A stretch of 17,944 nucleotides of DNA from Methylotenera sp. (lineage in GTDB: Bacteria; Pseudomonadota; Gammaproteobacteria; Burkholderiales; Methylophilaceae), in assembly GCA_027310735.1 (NCBI GenBank), contig DAIDAH010000024.1:1-17944 (forward strand), written 5' to 3'. Position 1 is the first letter of the stretch. Each line of letters begins with the position of its first letter. Of the stretch, positions 8,209-16,890 are shown in pieces. The notes under the pieces are model-generated. The model made no database searches. It was not told where the DNA came from and saw only the letters and a list, made by a program, of their open reading frames with translations. A program made the translations under genes and the position numbers.

Positions 8209-9684
8209 TTATCCCGTACCACCTACGGTAAGTCCATCAATTCTAAGTGTAGGCTGACCAACGCCGACTGGTACGCTTTGCCCTTCTTTTCCACAAGTAC
8301 CGACACCGCTATCCAGTGCCATATCATTACCTATCATAGAGACGCGCTTTAATACTTCAGGGCCATTGCCTATCAAAGTTGCACCTTTGACTGGGTAGGT
8401 GATTTTGCCGTCTTCAATCATGTAGGCTTCAGCTGCGCTAAATACGAATTTCCCACTAGTAATATCTACCTGACCACCACCAAAGTTTGCGGCATATAAG
8501 CCTTTTTTGACGGACTTGATAATTTCTTCAGGCGGCATGTTGCCATTGAGCATATATGTATTAGTCATACGTGGCATCGGAATATGCGCATAACTCTCAC
8601 GGCGGGCATTGCCTGTTACCGGCATGTTCATTAGACGTGCATTGAGGGTGTCTTGCATATAGCCACGCAAAATACCATCTTCAATCAATACTGTTCTGTT
8701 GGTTGGGTTGCCTTCATCATCCACGCTGAGTGAGCCGCGGCGGTTTTGAATGGTGCCGTCATCGACAATGGTAATGCCGCGTGCAGCAACTTGCTGACCG
8801 ATCATGTTGCTGAAAGCAGAGCTACCTTTGCGATTAAAGTCGCCTTCCAAGCCATGTCCAATTGCTTCGTGTAATAAAATGCCAGGCCAGCCAGCGCCTA
8901 ATACTACGGTCATGCTTCCAGCAGGGGCAGGGCGCGCATCTAGGTTAACCAATGCTTGGTGGACTGCTTTTTGTGCATAATCATGCAAAACTTCATCGGT
9001 AAAATAGCTGTAGTCGAAGCGTCCACCACCACCCGCTGAGCCTTGCTCACGGCGACCATTGCTTTCGGCAATAACGTTAATGGATAAGCGTACTAGTGGG
9101 CGCACATCGGCAGCCATCACACCATCATGGCGTGCAAGCATAATAACCTCATATTCGCCAGCAATTGACGCTGTAACTTGGGAAATGCGTGGGTCAATTT
9201 TTCTGGCGATGGACTCCAGACGTTCAAGTAACTTTACTTTTGCTTCAGCTGAGAGCGAAGCAATTGGATCTTGTGGTAGATAGAGTGGGGAGTTTTGTCG
9301 TTTGATTACGGATGTCGCTGTCTGCTCTCCACCTAAATTTGCAATCGCTTTAGTGGCTTTTGCAGCTTCTTCCAATGCGTTCAAATTGATGTCATCTGAA
9401 TAAGCAAATGCAGTTTTCTCACCACTAACTGCACGAACACCAACACCTTGGTCTATAGAGAAATTGCCGGACTTAACCTGTCCTTCTTCTAGTCCCCAGC
9501 TTTCGCTGCGGCTATATTGAAAGTAAAGATCGGCATAGTCAATTTGATGCGACATCATGCCCCCAAGCACATCCTGCAATTTACCTACATCCAAATTGGT
9601 TGATGCGAGCAAGGTTGCATGTGCGACATCAAAATGAGATGTTTCGGCAGGGCGAGTATCTGTGGTGCTGGGTTTAGTTTTCAT
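8209..9684 (-). CDS. tldD: Metalloprotease TldD (TldD/TldE complex subunit)
   Basis: The 491-residue protein matches TldD, the catalytic subunit of the cytoplasmic TldD/TldE (PmbA) zinc protease. In E. coli this protease finishes microcin B17 maturation and degrades the antitoxin CcdA by attacking unfolded peptides. The zinc motif HEAIGH (272-277) and the C-terminal GVGTCGKEGQ with C464 are both present, so it should be active. It is about ten residues longer than E. coli TldD (481) at the N-terminus. The chosen ATG lacks a strong Shine-Dalgarno, but no better start was seen before the conserved region begins (about residue 32). Its partner gene tldE/pmbA is not in this window. tldD lies 71 bp after the nitrilase gene; in E. 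coli, tldD directly follows yhdP, so the neighbourhood is conserved apart from the nitrilase. Confidence 0.96.
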   Translation of the reverse strand: MKTKPSTTDTRPAETSHFDVAHATLLASTNLDVGKLQDVLGGMMSHQIDYADLYFQYSRSESWGLEEGQVKSGNFSIDQGVGVRAVSGEKTAFAYSDDINLNALEEAAKATKAIANLGGEQTATSVIKRQNSPLYLPQDPIASLSAEAKVKLLERLESIARKIDPRISQVTASIAGEYEVIMLARHDGVMAADVRPLVRLSINVIAESNGRREQGSAGGGGRFDYSYFTDEVLHDYAQKAVHQALVNLDARPAPAGSMTVVLGAGWPGILLHEAIGHGLEGDFNRKGSSAFSNMIGQQVAARGITIVDDGTIQNRRGSLSVDDEGNPTNRTVLIEDGILRGYMQDTLNARLMNMPVTGNARRESYAHIPMPRMTNTYMLNGNMPPEEIIKSVKKGLYAANFGGGQVDITSGKFVFSAAEAYMIEDGKITYPVKGATLIGNGPEVLKRVSMIGNDMALDSGVGTCGKEGQSVPVGVGQPTLRIDGLTVGGTG

Positions 9685-9755
9685 ATGATTCGATGGCTAC
9701 TTTTAAAATACAGATGTATGACGTCAGTTTTGAGGTTTCGTTGCGCAATCGCTCA

Positions 9756-10616
9756 TTAGATTGCCTTAATTGTACGGTGCTTAAGCGCTGGCAAGCTTGC
9801 TCTCAGGCTGGCCTGATATTTTGGATTTATTGTGGCGATTACTACGCCAGATCCACGCGGCAACCTATCTAAAACAACACCCCATGGGTCAACAATCATG
9901 CTGTTGCCATGCGTTTCACGACCAGATAGATGGTAGCCGCCTTGTGCCGGTGCAATCACGTAGCTTAGGTTCTCAATGGCACGCGCACGGATCAGACTTT
10001 CCCAGTGTGCTTTGCCGGTTGTATCGGTAAATGCGGACGGAATAACGATAATGTTGACCTCACCCATCGCGCGGTATAGTTCAGGAAAGCGTAAGTCGTA
10101 GCAAATTGACAAGCCGATTTTGCCAAATGGCGTATCAACAACGATGACTTTGTCGCCAGACTCAATAGTGTTTTCTTCATGGTAATGCTCGTTACCTAAA
10201 TCCAAACCAAATAAGTGGATTTTATCGTAGCGGGCAACTTGAATCCCCTTGTCGTTATAGACCAGGCAGCTATTGCGTACTTTGTTTGGAAAATTACTCA
10301 CCATGGGCACAGAGCCGCCAATGAGCCAAATGCTATGCTTTTTAGCCATTTTGCTTAAAAAGTTTTGAATGGGCCCTTTACCTGCTTCTTCGCGTACGGC
10401 CACTTTGTCGATTTCTTTCAAGCCCATAATGGCAAAGTACTCGGGTAATACCACTAGTTTTGCACCTTGATTGGCTGCAATTTCAATAAGCCGTTCCGCC
10501 TCACTTAGATTAGCTGTTACATAAGGACCAGAGGCCATTTGAATGGCAGCAACTTTAACGATGTCTTGACTGCTGAGTTTTGCTTTAGTTGTTTTTAATC
10601 TTGAAGTAATAGCCAT
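9756..10616 (-). CDS. Carbon-nitrogen hydrolase (nitrilase superfamily, Nit1/Nit2-like amidase)
   Basis: The 286-residue enzyme carries the full Glu-Lys-Cys triad of the nitrilase superfamily: E59 in VVLPEYF, K132 in YDKIHLF and C172 in SICYDLRFPELYR. The second active-site glutamate is probably in HYHEENT (about 145-149). The sequence resembles the Nit1/Nit2 branch. Members of that branch include deaminated-glutathione amidases (metabolite repair) and omega-amidases that hydrolyse alpha-ketoglutaramate; which one applies here cannot be settled by eye. It has no signal peptide and should be cytoplasmic. The first 20 residues form a basic extension before the conserved core begins at KVAAIQM. 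The ATG at 10616 has a modest GGA upstream. The gene sits between yhdP and tldD, 171 bp after the former, with a TATAAT hexamer just upstream. Confidence 0.93.
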   Translation of the reverse strand: MAITSRLKTTKAKLSSQDIVKVAAIQMASGPYVTANLSEAERLIEIAANQGAKLVVLPEYFAIMGLKEIDKVAVREEAGKGPIQNFLSKMAKKHSIWLIGGSVPMVSNFPNKVRNSCLVYNDKGIQVARYDKIHLFGLDLGNEHYHEENTIESGDKVIVVDTPFGKIGLSICYDLRFPELYRAMGEVNIIVIPSAFTDTTGKAHWESLIRARAIENLSYVIAPAQGGYHLSGRETHGNSMIVDPWGVVLDRLPRGSGVVIATINPKYQASLRASLPALKHRTIKAI

Positions 10617-10637
10617 GCTTGATCCGAAGTATTATGA

Positions 10638-10643
10638 ATTATA
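10638..10643 (-). promoter_or_regulatory. Candidate -10 element upstream of the nitrilase gene
   Basis: On the minus strand this is a perfect TATAAT, 21 bp before the ATG at 10616. It could give transcription of nitrilase-tldD-M48 independent of yhdP. No convincing -35 hexamer lies 16-18 bp upstream (only TAAGAT-like sequence), so this is weak and may be a chance match in AT-rich spacer DNA. Confidence 0.25.
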
Positions 10644-10787
10644 AGTTTAGTTCTGACTGAATCTTAGTCTACTCTTTCGAGTGTTGTTTGTACGTCTGTA
10701 TTAATTCTGAAATGGTCAATTAAGTGGACTTTTATTTATAGTTAAAGTCGTCTATTACGTAGGTGCCCACTAATTTAACGATGCGTT

Positions 10788-13700
10788 TTAATTGTCTTCC
10801 TGATTGCTTATTGCAGCCTTTAGTTCTTGCGGCTTATCCCAAGTCCCAATAATTTCATATTCGGTTGAGACGATTTTATTTAATGGGTCTTTTAATATTT
10901 TTTGTGCCAAAAATGCGACAGCCCCAACCAGAGGGCCCCCTGCTAGCGCTGCAAGAGATACGCTATCACTCACATTTGGCATTACTCTAACAAATAGGTG
11001 CTGTGTTTCTTGTTGAAGATTAGTTTCTCCCTTGATAGTGACGTTTGCTGCAGGACCTGTCATTAAAAAGTTATCACTACGCATAACTCCGTGATCAATC
11101 TTTACATTAGCGTTTATTTTATCAAATGCAAAGCCATTGCTAAATAGATCTCTAAAATCTAGCGTTAGGCGACGCGGTAAACTTTGTAAACTAAGCAAAC
11201 CAAGCAGTCTGCCAACACCAGGCTGAACTTTTAAAATTTGGCCTTTGCGAACTTCAAATTGTAAGTTCCCATTTAAGCGGGTTGTGTCAAAATCTTGTGG
11301 GCTGCTTGGCCAGCTAAGTTGGCCTGACAGTTCACCAGCCCCCCCCTTGATTGTGTCTGGGTAGCCAAATCGCTTCAGCGTTTGTCCTAAGTCTTTAATA
11401 TCCCATGCAACGTTAAGGTAGGTACTTGGATTTTTTAGCCAGTTATTCCATTGACCTTCAGTACTGATAGTACTTTCAGGCGAGATAAGTTTTAATTTCT
11501 GAATAATCCAGTCGTCGCGCCTTGGGTAAGCAACTAATTCTAAACCACCAAAATCTTTCTTGTTAAACTCAAAGCGATCCGTAGTGAGGTCTAGCGCGGG
11601 GTAATTCTGGTTGACCTTGTTTACGTTGGCAATAGCTTTGGCTCGCCCAGGGGTAGCATCAGGAATGATTAGATTGCTTAGATGTGCAATAAGTTTGCCA
11701 TTATTTTGGCTCAACCACTGTAAATCCCCGGTAATTTCACGACTTTGCACATTTGCCTGTAAACCTTCCTTACCAGATTTGTTTGTGATTTTTAGTTGAT
11801 TTATGCGCTTATCAAATATATCAAGTTTACTGATTTTTAAGTCAAGTTTATTGATTGCTAATAAATTGGCTTGTAAATTATCTTGGCGGTTATTTATTTG
11901 AAAACTATCAATTACGTTGCGCCATGCATCTGCATCAAGATAATCCAGATTGCCTGTCAGTTGCAGGCCCTTTGCTTGGCTGACATCATCATTGCTAGTA
12001 TTAAAGTCTGTCGTTGGGTTCTGATCATTTGTATTTAGGCTAATGGCAGCACCATCAAGTTGCAGAACACCATTATTTGCTGTACGTACAATTTTAGCTC
12101 TCAATTTATTACCAAAATTTAGGTTGATTGCATCTATATTAGCTTCTTGTCTTTTATTGACACGTAGATTGATATGCTCATATGCAGTTTTGTTTAATGG
12201 GGCAGGTAATGTGGATGAGATGCCAACGAGATCGCTACGAATGCTAATGTTGACTCGTGGTTTTTGAATCGAAATATCGCCAGTCCAATCGGTGCTGCCA
12301 CTGATGTAGCTTGCGGCACTCCCTAAAGCTTGTTTGATTGCATCATCATTTAATTTGCCTTTGGCGGCAATGTGAACGACTTTATCTTTGCCTGAGTTCA
12401 GACTAAAGGTAAGTGGAGCACCAAAAGCAATTGCTTTGATGTTTTTTGCGATGAGACTACTTTCTGTGAATTCCAATTGACCATTAATCTGGCTGAGTGT
12501 TGGAATGTTTTCGTTCGCCATACTGCCATTTGTAATTTGATATAAACCTTTATATTGTGAGGCTTCTATTTTTTGCAGAGGGATTTTTAAACTTAGATTG
12601 AGCTTGCCTAGTCCGCTGGTTTTTAAGTCTTCAGTAAAACCTAGTGCGGCCTCAGTGACAGGACTTTGATTTACAAACTTGATACCTTCATCCACAGGTC
12701 CCCTAAGTTCACTGTCTACGTTAAGTATAGGGTTGTCTGCATCCAATTGCGCAATGGTTGTTTTACTTTTAGTAATTTGATTGCCTAGTAAATGCCCCGT
12801 ATAGGCATTTAGCTCCATACGTTTGCCTTCAAACAGTAAATTAAGACCTAAGTCCTCTATAGCAGGCCAGCCTGTACCAAATTCTAGTAAGCTATCACTG
12901 ATTTTTGCTGTGACTCTAAATAAACCTAGCTTGCTATCTAAATTATTTTTACTATCTACGAACGGAAAATCTGCCAATCGGCCTTTGATTATGATGTTCG
13001 CATCCTCGGTATGTCCGGCCAGTATTGAAGTGTCTAGCCAATGTAAGGTGGCTTCGTTTAACATGGTTGGGAAGTAGAATTTGGCAAATTTGGCATCGCC
13101 TTTATATACTGTGCCTTTTAAATCCAGATAACCGCTTTTGTTACTATCTATCAAATAGCTGGCACTAATGTTGCCTGATAAGTGTGGGTTGCTGATATCT
13201 AGCTGACTAATTTGTATTGTGGTTTTTTTGTCACGAATACTCCAGTGAATATCACCATCTAGCTTATTCCCCGGAATCGGCCAACGTAGTATGTTTTTAA
13301 AATCTAGCGTGGTATTTTGTGTGTAGAGTTTGAGTTTTCCGGAACTCTGATCAGCCTTGATTTCTCCGGTCAAATTATTGAATCCCGGTATTTTTTCAAA
13401 TGCATCTATACCTAAGTCGTTAAACCTTGAATCTAACTGATAAGATTTTGTAACGGATCCATTCCCTTGCCATTTCAAGGATAAATTATTTAAAGTGCCT
13501 GTTGGTGACAGGCTAGTTAATTTTTGCAGAATGTCTGTAGGGAGAGCTAGTTGAGTCCAATATGGTTTGGTTGCTGCTAAAGAAATATGCGCTAAGTTAA
13601 GACTGATAGTTTTGTCTCCGAGTGAATTATGCGTATAGCTGCCCTCAACGTTCTGTAAGTTCAAACCAGTGTTGGTGTTAAGTGTAAAGTTATTAACTTT

Positions 13701-14648
13701 AAAAGATTGGCCAGTATTGGCGTTTTCCCAACTGAGTCTGCCTGCCAGTTTGTTTAATACGATGTTGTCTGTGTCCGCATTTAATTTAAGTTGCACGTTA
13801 TCCAGAGAAATATTACTTTCCATTGATTTAACTAAACGATTGGCGAACCCGACCGTAATTTCAGTGCTACCAATACCAGAAAGTAAGTTGATTGGGTAGT
13901 CTACCCATGGTTTAAAGGCGACAAGGTCGGCATTTTTTAGTTGCATGGTTACGCTGCCATGCCACTGGTTAAGCTGACTTATGTCATTGCCGTAAATGCT
14001 TCCAGTAAAGCTGATAGGGTTTACTGATCCTATTGAAGGGCGAGCGCTTAATATGAATTGATGATTTTTCATCAAGCTTCGCCAAGGAGGACTAAGTATT
14101 TCTAAATTCAAATTATTCAAGCTTAGGCTTGGCGCACCACGCATTTCATCTAGCCAGACAATTTTGGCATTGAGCACTGTTAATTTTGTTTGTCTTAGCA
14201 GCCAGTTTGGTAATGCAGGTTTAGATTCGCTACGCAAGCTAATGCCACCTACAAAAATCTCCCCATTGGCAACGCGGCGAATGGTTAGTTCTGGAGTGTG
14301 AATGTTGAGTTCGGATAGGTGAGGCTCCAGCATTGGTATACTGAGCCATGATAAAGATACGTCGATATTTTTAAGCTGTAATGCTGGGCGGTTTTCTGTA
14401 TCAAAGATATCAATATAGCTGAGTGATAAATGTGGATTGATGCCTTGCCAGTCCGCCTTAATATCGCCAATTACTACTTTTTGTTTGCTTGCCTGACTGG
14501 CGAAGTTTGCGATTTTTTCTTTGTAGGTGTCAATGTTAGGGAATAACCAGAACTGAATCACTGCAGCGCTTGCCAGCATGACAAAAATCAATGCACCAGT
14601 TAGTAGCAATGTGACCCGATAAAGTTTTAATAATGACTTTTTAACCAT
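10788..14648 (-). CDS. yhdP: YhdP-family AsmA-like envelope lipid-transport protein
   Basis: The 1286-residue protein compares with E. coli YhdP at 1266. A single N-terminal membrane anchor (about 11-35) is followed by the family stretch GDIKADWQGINPHLSLSYID (61-80) and about 1000 residues of repetitive beta-strand-rich sequence. The C-terminal AsmA-like region begins with GELSGQLSWP (about 1105-1114), continues through GRLLGLLSLQSLPRRLTLDF, and includes a hydrophobic segment at about 1229-1252. E. coli YhdP works redundantly with TamB and YdbH to carry phospholipids from inner to outer membrane through a periplasm-spanning beta groove; this role is assumed by homology. It is the first gene of the probable yhdP-nitrilase-tldD-M48 operon. 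Oddly, the ATG has no Shine-Dalgarno: the seven bases directly before it are CCCCTCC. Confidence 0.95.
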   Translation of the reverse strand: MVKKSLLKLYRVTLLLTGALIFVMLASAAVIQFWLFPNIDTYKEKIANFASQASKQKVVIGDIKADWQGINPHLSLSYIDIFDTENRPALQLKNIDVSLSWLSIPMLEPHLSELNIHTPELTIRRVANGEIFVGGISLRSESKPALPNWLLRQTKLTVLNAKIVWLDEMRGAPSLSLNNLNLEILSPPWRSLMKNHQFILSARPSIGSVNPISFTGSIYGNDISQLNQWHGSVTMQLKNADLVAFKPWVDYPINLLSGIGSTEITVGFANRLVKSMESNISLDNVQLKLNADTDNIVLNKLAGRLSWENANTGQSFKVNNFTLNTNTGLNLQNVEGSYTHNSLGDKTISLNLAHISLAATKPYWTQLALPTDILQKLTSLSPTGTLNNLSLKWQGNGSVTKSYQLDSRFNDLGIDAFEKIPGFNNLTGEIKADQSSGKLKLYTQNTTLDFKNILRWPIPGNKLDGDIHWSIRDKKTTIQISQLDISNPHLSGNISASYLIDSNKSGYLDLKGTVYKGDAKFAKFYFPTMLNEATLHWLDTSILAGHTEDANIIIKGRLADFPFVDSKNNLDSKLGLFRVTAKISDSLLEFGTGWPAIEDLGLNLLFEGKRMELNAYTGHLLGNQITKSKTTIAQLDADNPILNVDSELRGPVDEGIKFVNQSPVTEAALGFTEDLKTSGLGKLNLSLKIPLQKIEASQYKGLYQITNGSMANENIPTLSQINGQLEFTESSLIAKNIKAIAFGAPLTFSLNSGKDKVVHIAAKGKLNDDAIKQALGSAASYISGSTDWTGDISIQKPRVNISIRSDLVGISSTLPAPLNKTAYEHINLRVNKRQEANIDAINLNFGNKLRAKIVRTANNGVLQLDGAAISLNTNDQNPTTDFNTSNDDVSQAKGLQLTGNLDYLDADAWRNVIDSFQINNRQDNLQANLLAINKLDLKISKLDIFDKRINQLKITNKSGKEGLQANVQSREITGDLQWLSQNNGKLIAHLSNLIIPDATPGRAKAIANVNKVNQNYPALDLTTDRFEFNKKDFGGLELVAYPRRDDWIIQKLKLISPESTISTEGQWNNWLKNPSTYLNVAWDIKDLGQTLKRFGYPDTIKGGAGELSGQLSWPSSPQDFDTTRLNGNLQFEVRKGQILKVQPGVGRLLGLLSLQSLPRRLTLDFRDLFSNGFAFDKINANVKIDHGVMRSDNFLMTGPAANVTIKGETNLQQETQHLFVRVMPNVSDSVSLAALAGGPLVGAVAFLAQKILKDPLNKIVSTEYEIIGTWDKPQELKAAISNQEDN

Positions 14649-14719
14649 GGAGGGGATTTTTGGATTGCATTGTGTGTGTTGTTAATTTCATTTGGACTGA
14701 CATTTAACGTCTAAGTGCT

Positions 14720-14747
14720 ATTTTACTGCAATATAAGCAAATTCAAA
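14720..14747 (-). promoter_or_regulatory. Candidate yhdP promoter
   Basis: Read on the minus strand this gives TTTGAA (14747-14742), a 16-bp spacer and TAAAAT (14725-14720, five of six matches to the -10 consensus). It would start transcription about 65 bases before the yhdP ATG. This is a consensus match judged by eye in AT-rich DNA, so confidence is low. Confidence 0.3.
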
Positions 14748-14819
14748 TGACGCTCTTTGTAAAGATGTGTGAATAATTAAAAGTCATCTATATTTAAAGG
14801 TTTGTAAGTAAAGATATGT

Positions 14820-14846
14820 TAGACAATTCCATGAATCATTTAGAAT
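14820..14846 (+). promoter_or_regulatory. Candidate yheS promoter
   Basis: TAGACA (14820-14825) and TAGAAT (14841-14846) each match the sigma-70 hexamers at five of six positions. However, the spacer is only 15 bp, which is short, and shifting the -35 to TTAGAC gives 16. If used, the message would start near 14853 and carry a leader of about 95 bases before the TTG start, including the inverted repeat at 14871-14894. Confidence 0.3.
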
Positions 14847-14870
14847 AGCGCTTTTTGTATATTTAGTTAT

Positions 14871-14894
14871 TTGGCTTAGTGTTATCTAAGCTGA
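14871..14894 (+). repeat. Inverted repeat (RNA hairpin) in the yheS leader
   Basis: GCTTAG (14874-14879) and CTAAGC (14886-14891) pair perfectly around the six-base loop TGTTAT. Three further outer pairs, two of them G-U, extend the stem to nine. No T-tract follows, so it is not an obvious terminator. It overlaps the upstream GTG at 14879, which argues that this stretch is untranslated leader or an operator and not coding sequence. Confidence 0.5.
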
Positions 14895-14947
14895 TTAACT
14901 ACATTAGACACTGTGCAAAATCCTTTTTCATTTTTGATGGTTTTAAA

Positions 14948-16852
14948 TTGATTCAATTCAAACAACTTACTTTAGTTCGCGGCTTAAAAACGCTGATTCA
15001 GGCAGCTTCAATGCAGTTGCATCCAGGCCATAAGGTTGGTTTGACTGGAGCAAATGGTGCTGGAAAATCCTCTCTTTTCGCATTACTACGAGGTGAAATG
15101 CAATTGGAGGCTGGAAGTCTGGAAATGCCTACCAGTTGGGTGGTCGCACATGTGGCGCAAGAAACCCCAGCACTAGCCATGCCCGCCATTGAGTTTGTGT
15201 TAGATGGCGATGCCGAGTTGCGGCATATCGAACAAGCACTTGCTTCGGCAGAAGCTAATCATCAAGGTGAGTTGATTGCAGAATTACATCAGCGCTTGAT
15301 GGATGTCGATGGTTACAGTGCCAAGGCACGTGCTGCTGAGCTTTTAAATGGTCTTGGTTTTAGTCAAGCGGCTTTGCAGCAGGCTGTTTCTACATTCTCT
15401 GGTGGCTGGCGTGTGCGATTGAATTTGGCGCGTGCGTTAATGTGTCGCTCAGATTTACTTTTACTGGATGAGCCAACCAACCATCTGGATTTGGATGCGG
15501 TAATCTGGCTGGAAGGCTGGCTGCAAAGTTATCGCGGTACTTTACTGCTGATTTCGCATGATAGGGATTTTCTTGATGCAATCGTTAATCATATTGCGCA
15601 CATAGAGCAGCAAACGCTGACTTTGTATCGCGGTGGTTATTCTGACTTTGAGCGGCAACGTGCTGAAAAACTCGCTTTACAACAGGCCATGTTTGAAAAG
15701 CAGCAGCGCAAAGTGTCGCATTTGCAAAGCTATATTGATCGCTTTAGAGTGCAGGCTACTAAGGCACGCCAAGCGCAAAGCCGAATTAAAGCGCTTGAGC
15801 GCATGGAGATGATTTCTGCTGCGCATGTGGATTCCCAGTTCAATTTTGAGTTTAGGGCTCCGATCTCGGCGCCAGACCCTTTATTGGTTTTGGATGGTAT
15901 GAGTGTTGGCTATAACAATGTGCCGTTAATTAATAAAATTGAATTGGCAGTTCGACCTGGTGAACGTATTGGCTTGCTGGGTCGCAATGGTGCGGGTAAA
16001 ACCACCTTGATTAAATTGCTGGCTAACGAGTTAAAAGCCTTGAGCGGTAAGCGTGTTGAAGGTAAAGACCTTAATATTGGCTACTTTGCACAACATCAGT
16101 TGGAGCAATTGCGACCAGATGAATCGCCGTTGCAGCACATGCTGAAGCTTGATCCGCTAACGCGCGAACAGGAGCATATGAATTACCTCGGAGGCTTTGA
16201 TTTTAAAGGCGATATGGCGAGGTCGCCTTGCGTGAATTTTTCAGGCGGTGAAAAGTCTCGTCTGGCCTTGGCATTATTGATCTGGACGCGTCCGAATTTA
16301 CTGTTGCTGGATGAGCCAACTAATCATCTGGACTTAGAAATGCGACATGCGTTAACGCTTGCATTGCAGGATTATGAAGGTGGTGTGATTCTTGTGTCAC
16401 ATGACCGGGCGTTACTGCGCGCAACTTGCGATCAATTTGTGTTGGTGGCAGATGGTAAAGCTGAGCAGTTTGACGGTGATTTGGATGATTATAGTCAATG
16501 GCTTAATCAGCAGCGCCTAAAAGATAAGCAGGAAACGCAAGCTGATGTTGCAGATAAACCCAATAAAAATGATCGTGCACTCAATAAGGCTGAGCGGCAG
16601 GCGAGAATTGCCGAACGGCGACCTTTAGTAAAAGAGCTTGAGCAGCTAGAGTTAAATATGGCTAAATGGCAAACTGATAAAAAAGTGTGTGATGAGCGTT
16701 TAAATGAAAGTGCTCTTTATGCGGCCAGCGATAAATCTGAGTTGCAACAGCTGCTGAAAAAACAGGCAGAATTGTCGGGTCAAGTTGAGTTGGCAGAAGA
16801 GCGTTGGCTGGAATTGCATGAACTGCTTGAAGCAATGCCTGTGCTGGATTAG
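14948..16852 (+). CDS. yheS: ABC-F ATPase YheS
   Basis: This is a soluble twin-ATPase ABC-F protein (no membrane domain) closely resembling E. coli YheS. ABC-F proteins bind the ribosome E site and relieve stalled translation. Starting at the TTG at 14948 gives 634 residues (E. coli YheS 637) beginning MIQFKQLTLVRG, which aligns with the E. coli start MIVFSSLQIRRG. An in-frame GTG at 14879 would add 23 residues unlike the family, so I prefer the TTG, although it has only a weak GATGG upstream. First ATPase: Walker A GANGAGKSS (34-42), signature FSGGW (150-154), Walker B LLLLDEP (170-176). The interdomain linker spans about 235-300. Second ATPase: Walker A GRNGAGKTT (345-353), signature FSGGEK (431-436), Walker B LLLLDEP (451-457). 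A charged, probably coiled-coil tail covers about 520-630. All catalytic motifs are intact. Confidence 0.95.
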   Translation: MIQFKQLTLVRGLKTLIQAASMQLHPGHKVGLTGANGAGKSSLFALLRGEMQLEAGSLEMPTSWVVAHVAQETPALAMPAIEFVLDGDAELRHIEQALASAEANHQGELIAELHQRLMDVDGYSAKARAAELLNGLGFSQAALQQAVSTFSGGWRVRLNLARALMCRSDLLLLDEPTNHLDLDAVIWLEGWLQSYRGTLLLISHDRDFLDAIVNHIAHIEQQTLTLYRGGYSDFERQRAEKLALQQAMFEKQQRKVSHLQSYIDRFRVQATKARQAQSRIKALERMEMISAAHVDSQFNFEFRAPISAPDPLLVLDGMSVGYNNVPLINKIELAVRPGERIGLLGRNGAGKTTLIKLLANELKALSGKRVEGKDLNIGYFAQHQLEQLRPDESPLQHMLKLDPLTREQEHMNYLGGFDFKGDMARSPCVNFSGGEKSRLALALLIWTRPNLLLLDEPTNHLDLEMRHALTLALQDYEGGVILVSHDRALLRATCDQFVLVADGKAEQFDGDLDDYSQWLNQQRLKDKQETQADVADKPNKNDRALNKAERQARIAERRPLVKELEQLELNMAKWQTDKKVCDERLNESALYAASDKSELQQLLKKQAELSGQVELAEERWLELHELLEAMPVLD

Positions 16853-16890
16853 TTGCAATCAAATACAAAATTAATAATTAGGATTTAAAT

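Larger units (their letters stand above)
14649..14947. promoter_or_regulatory. Divergent intergenic region between yhdP and yheS
   Basis: This 299-bp AT-rich spacer separates the minus-strand and plus-strand blocks and must hold promoters for both. It contains candidate promoters facing each way and an inverted repeat at 14871-14894. I see no supported gene in it: the only open frame of note is the in-frame extension of yheS back to GTG 14879, which I consider untranslated. Confidence 0.7.

Noticed and set aside
14879..14947. Upstream GTG giving yheS a 23-residue N-terminal extension
   Set aside because: The extension has no counterpart in E. coli YheS, the GTG sits in an inverted repeat, and there is no ribosome binding site before it.
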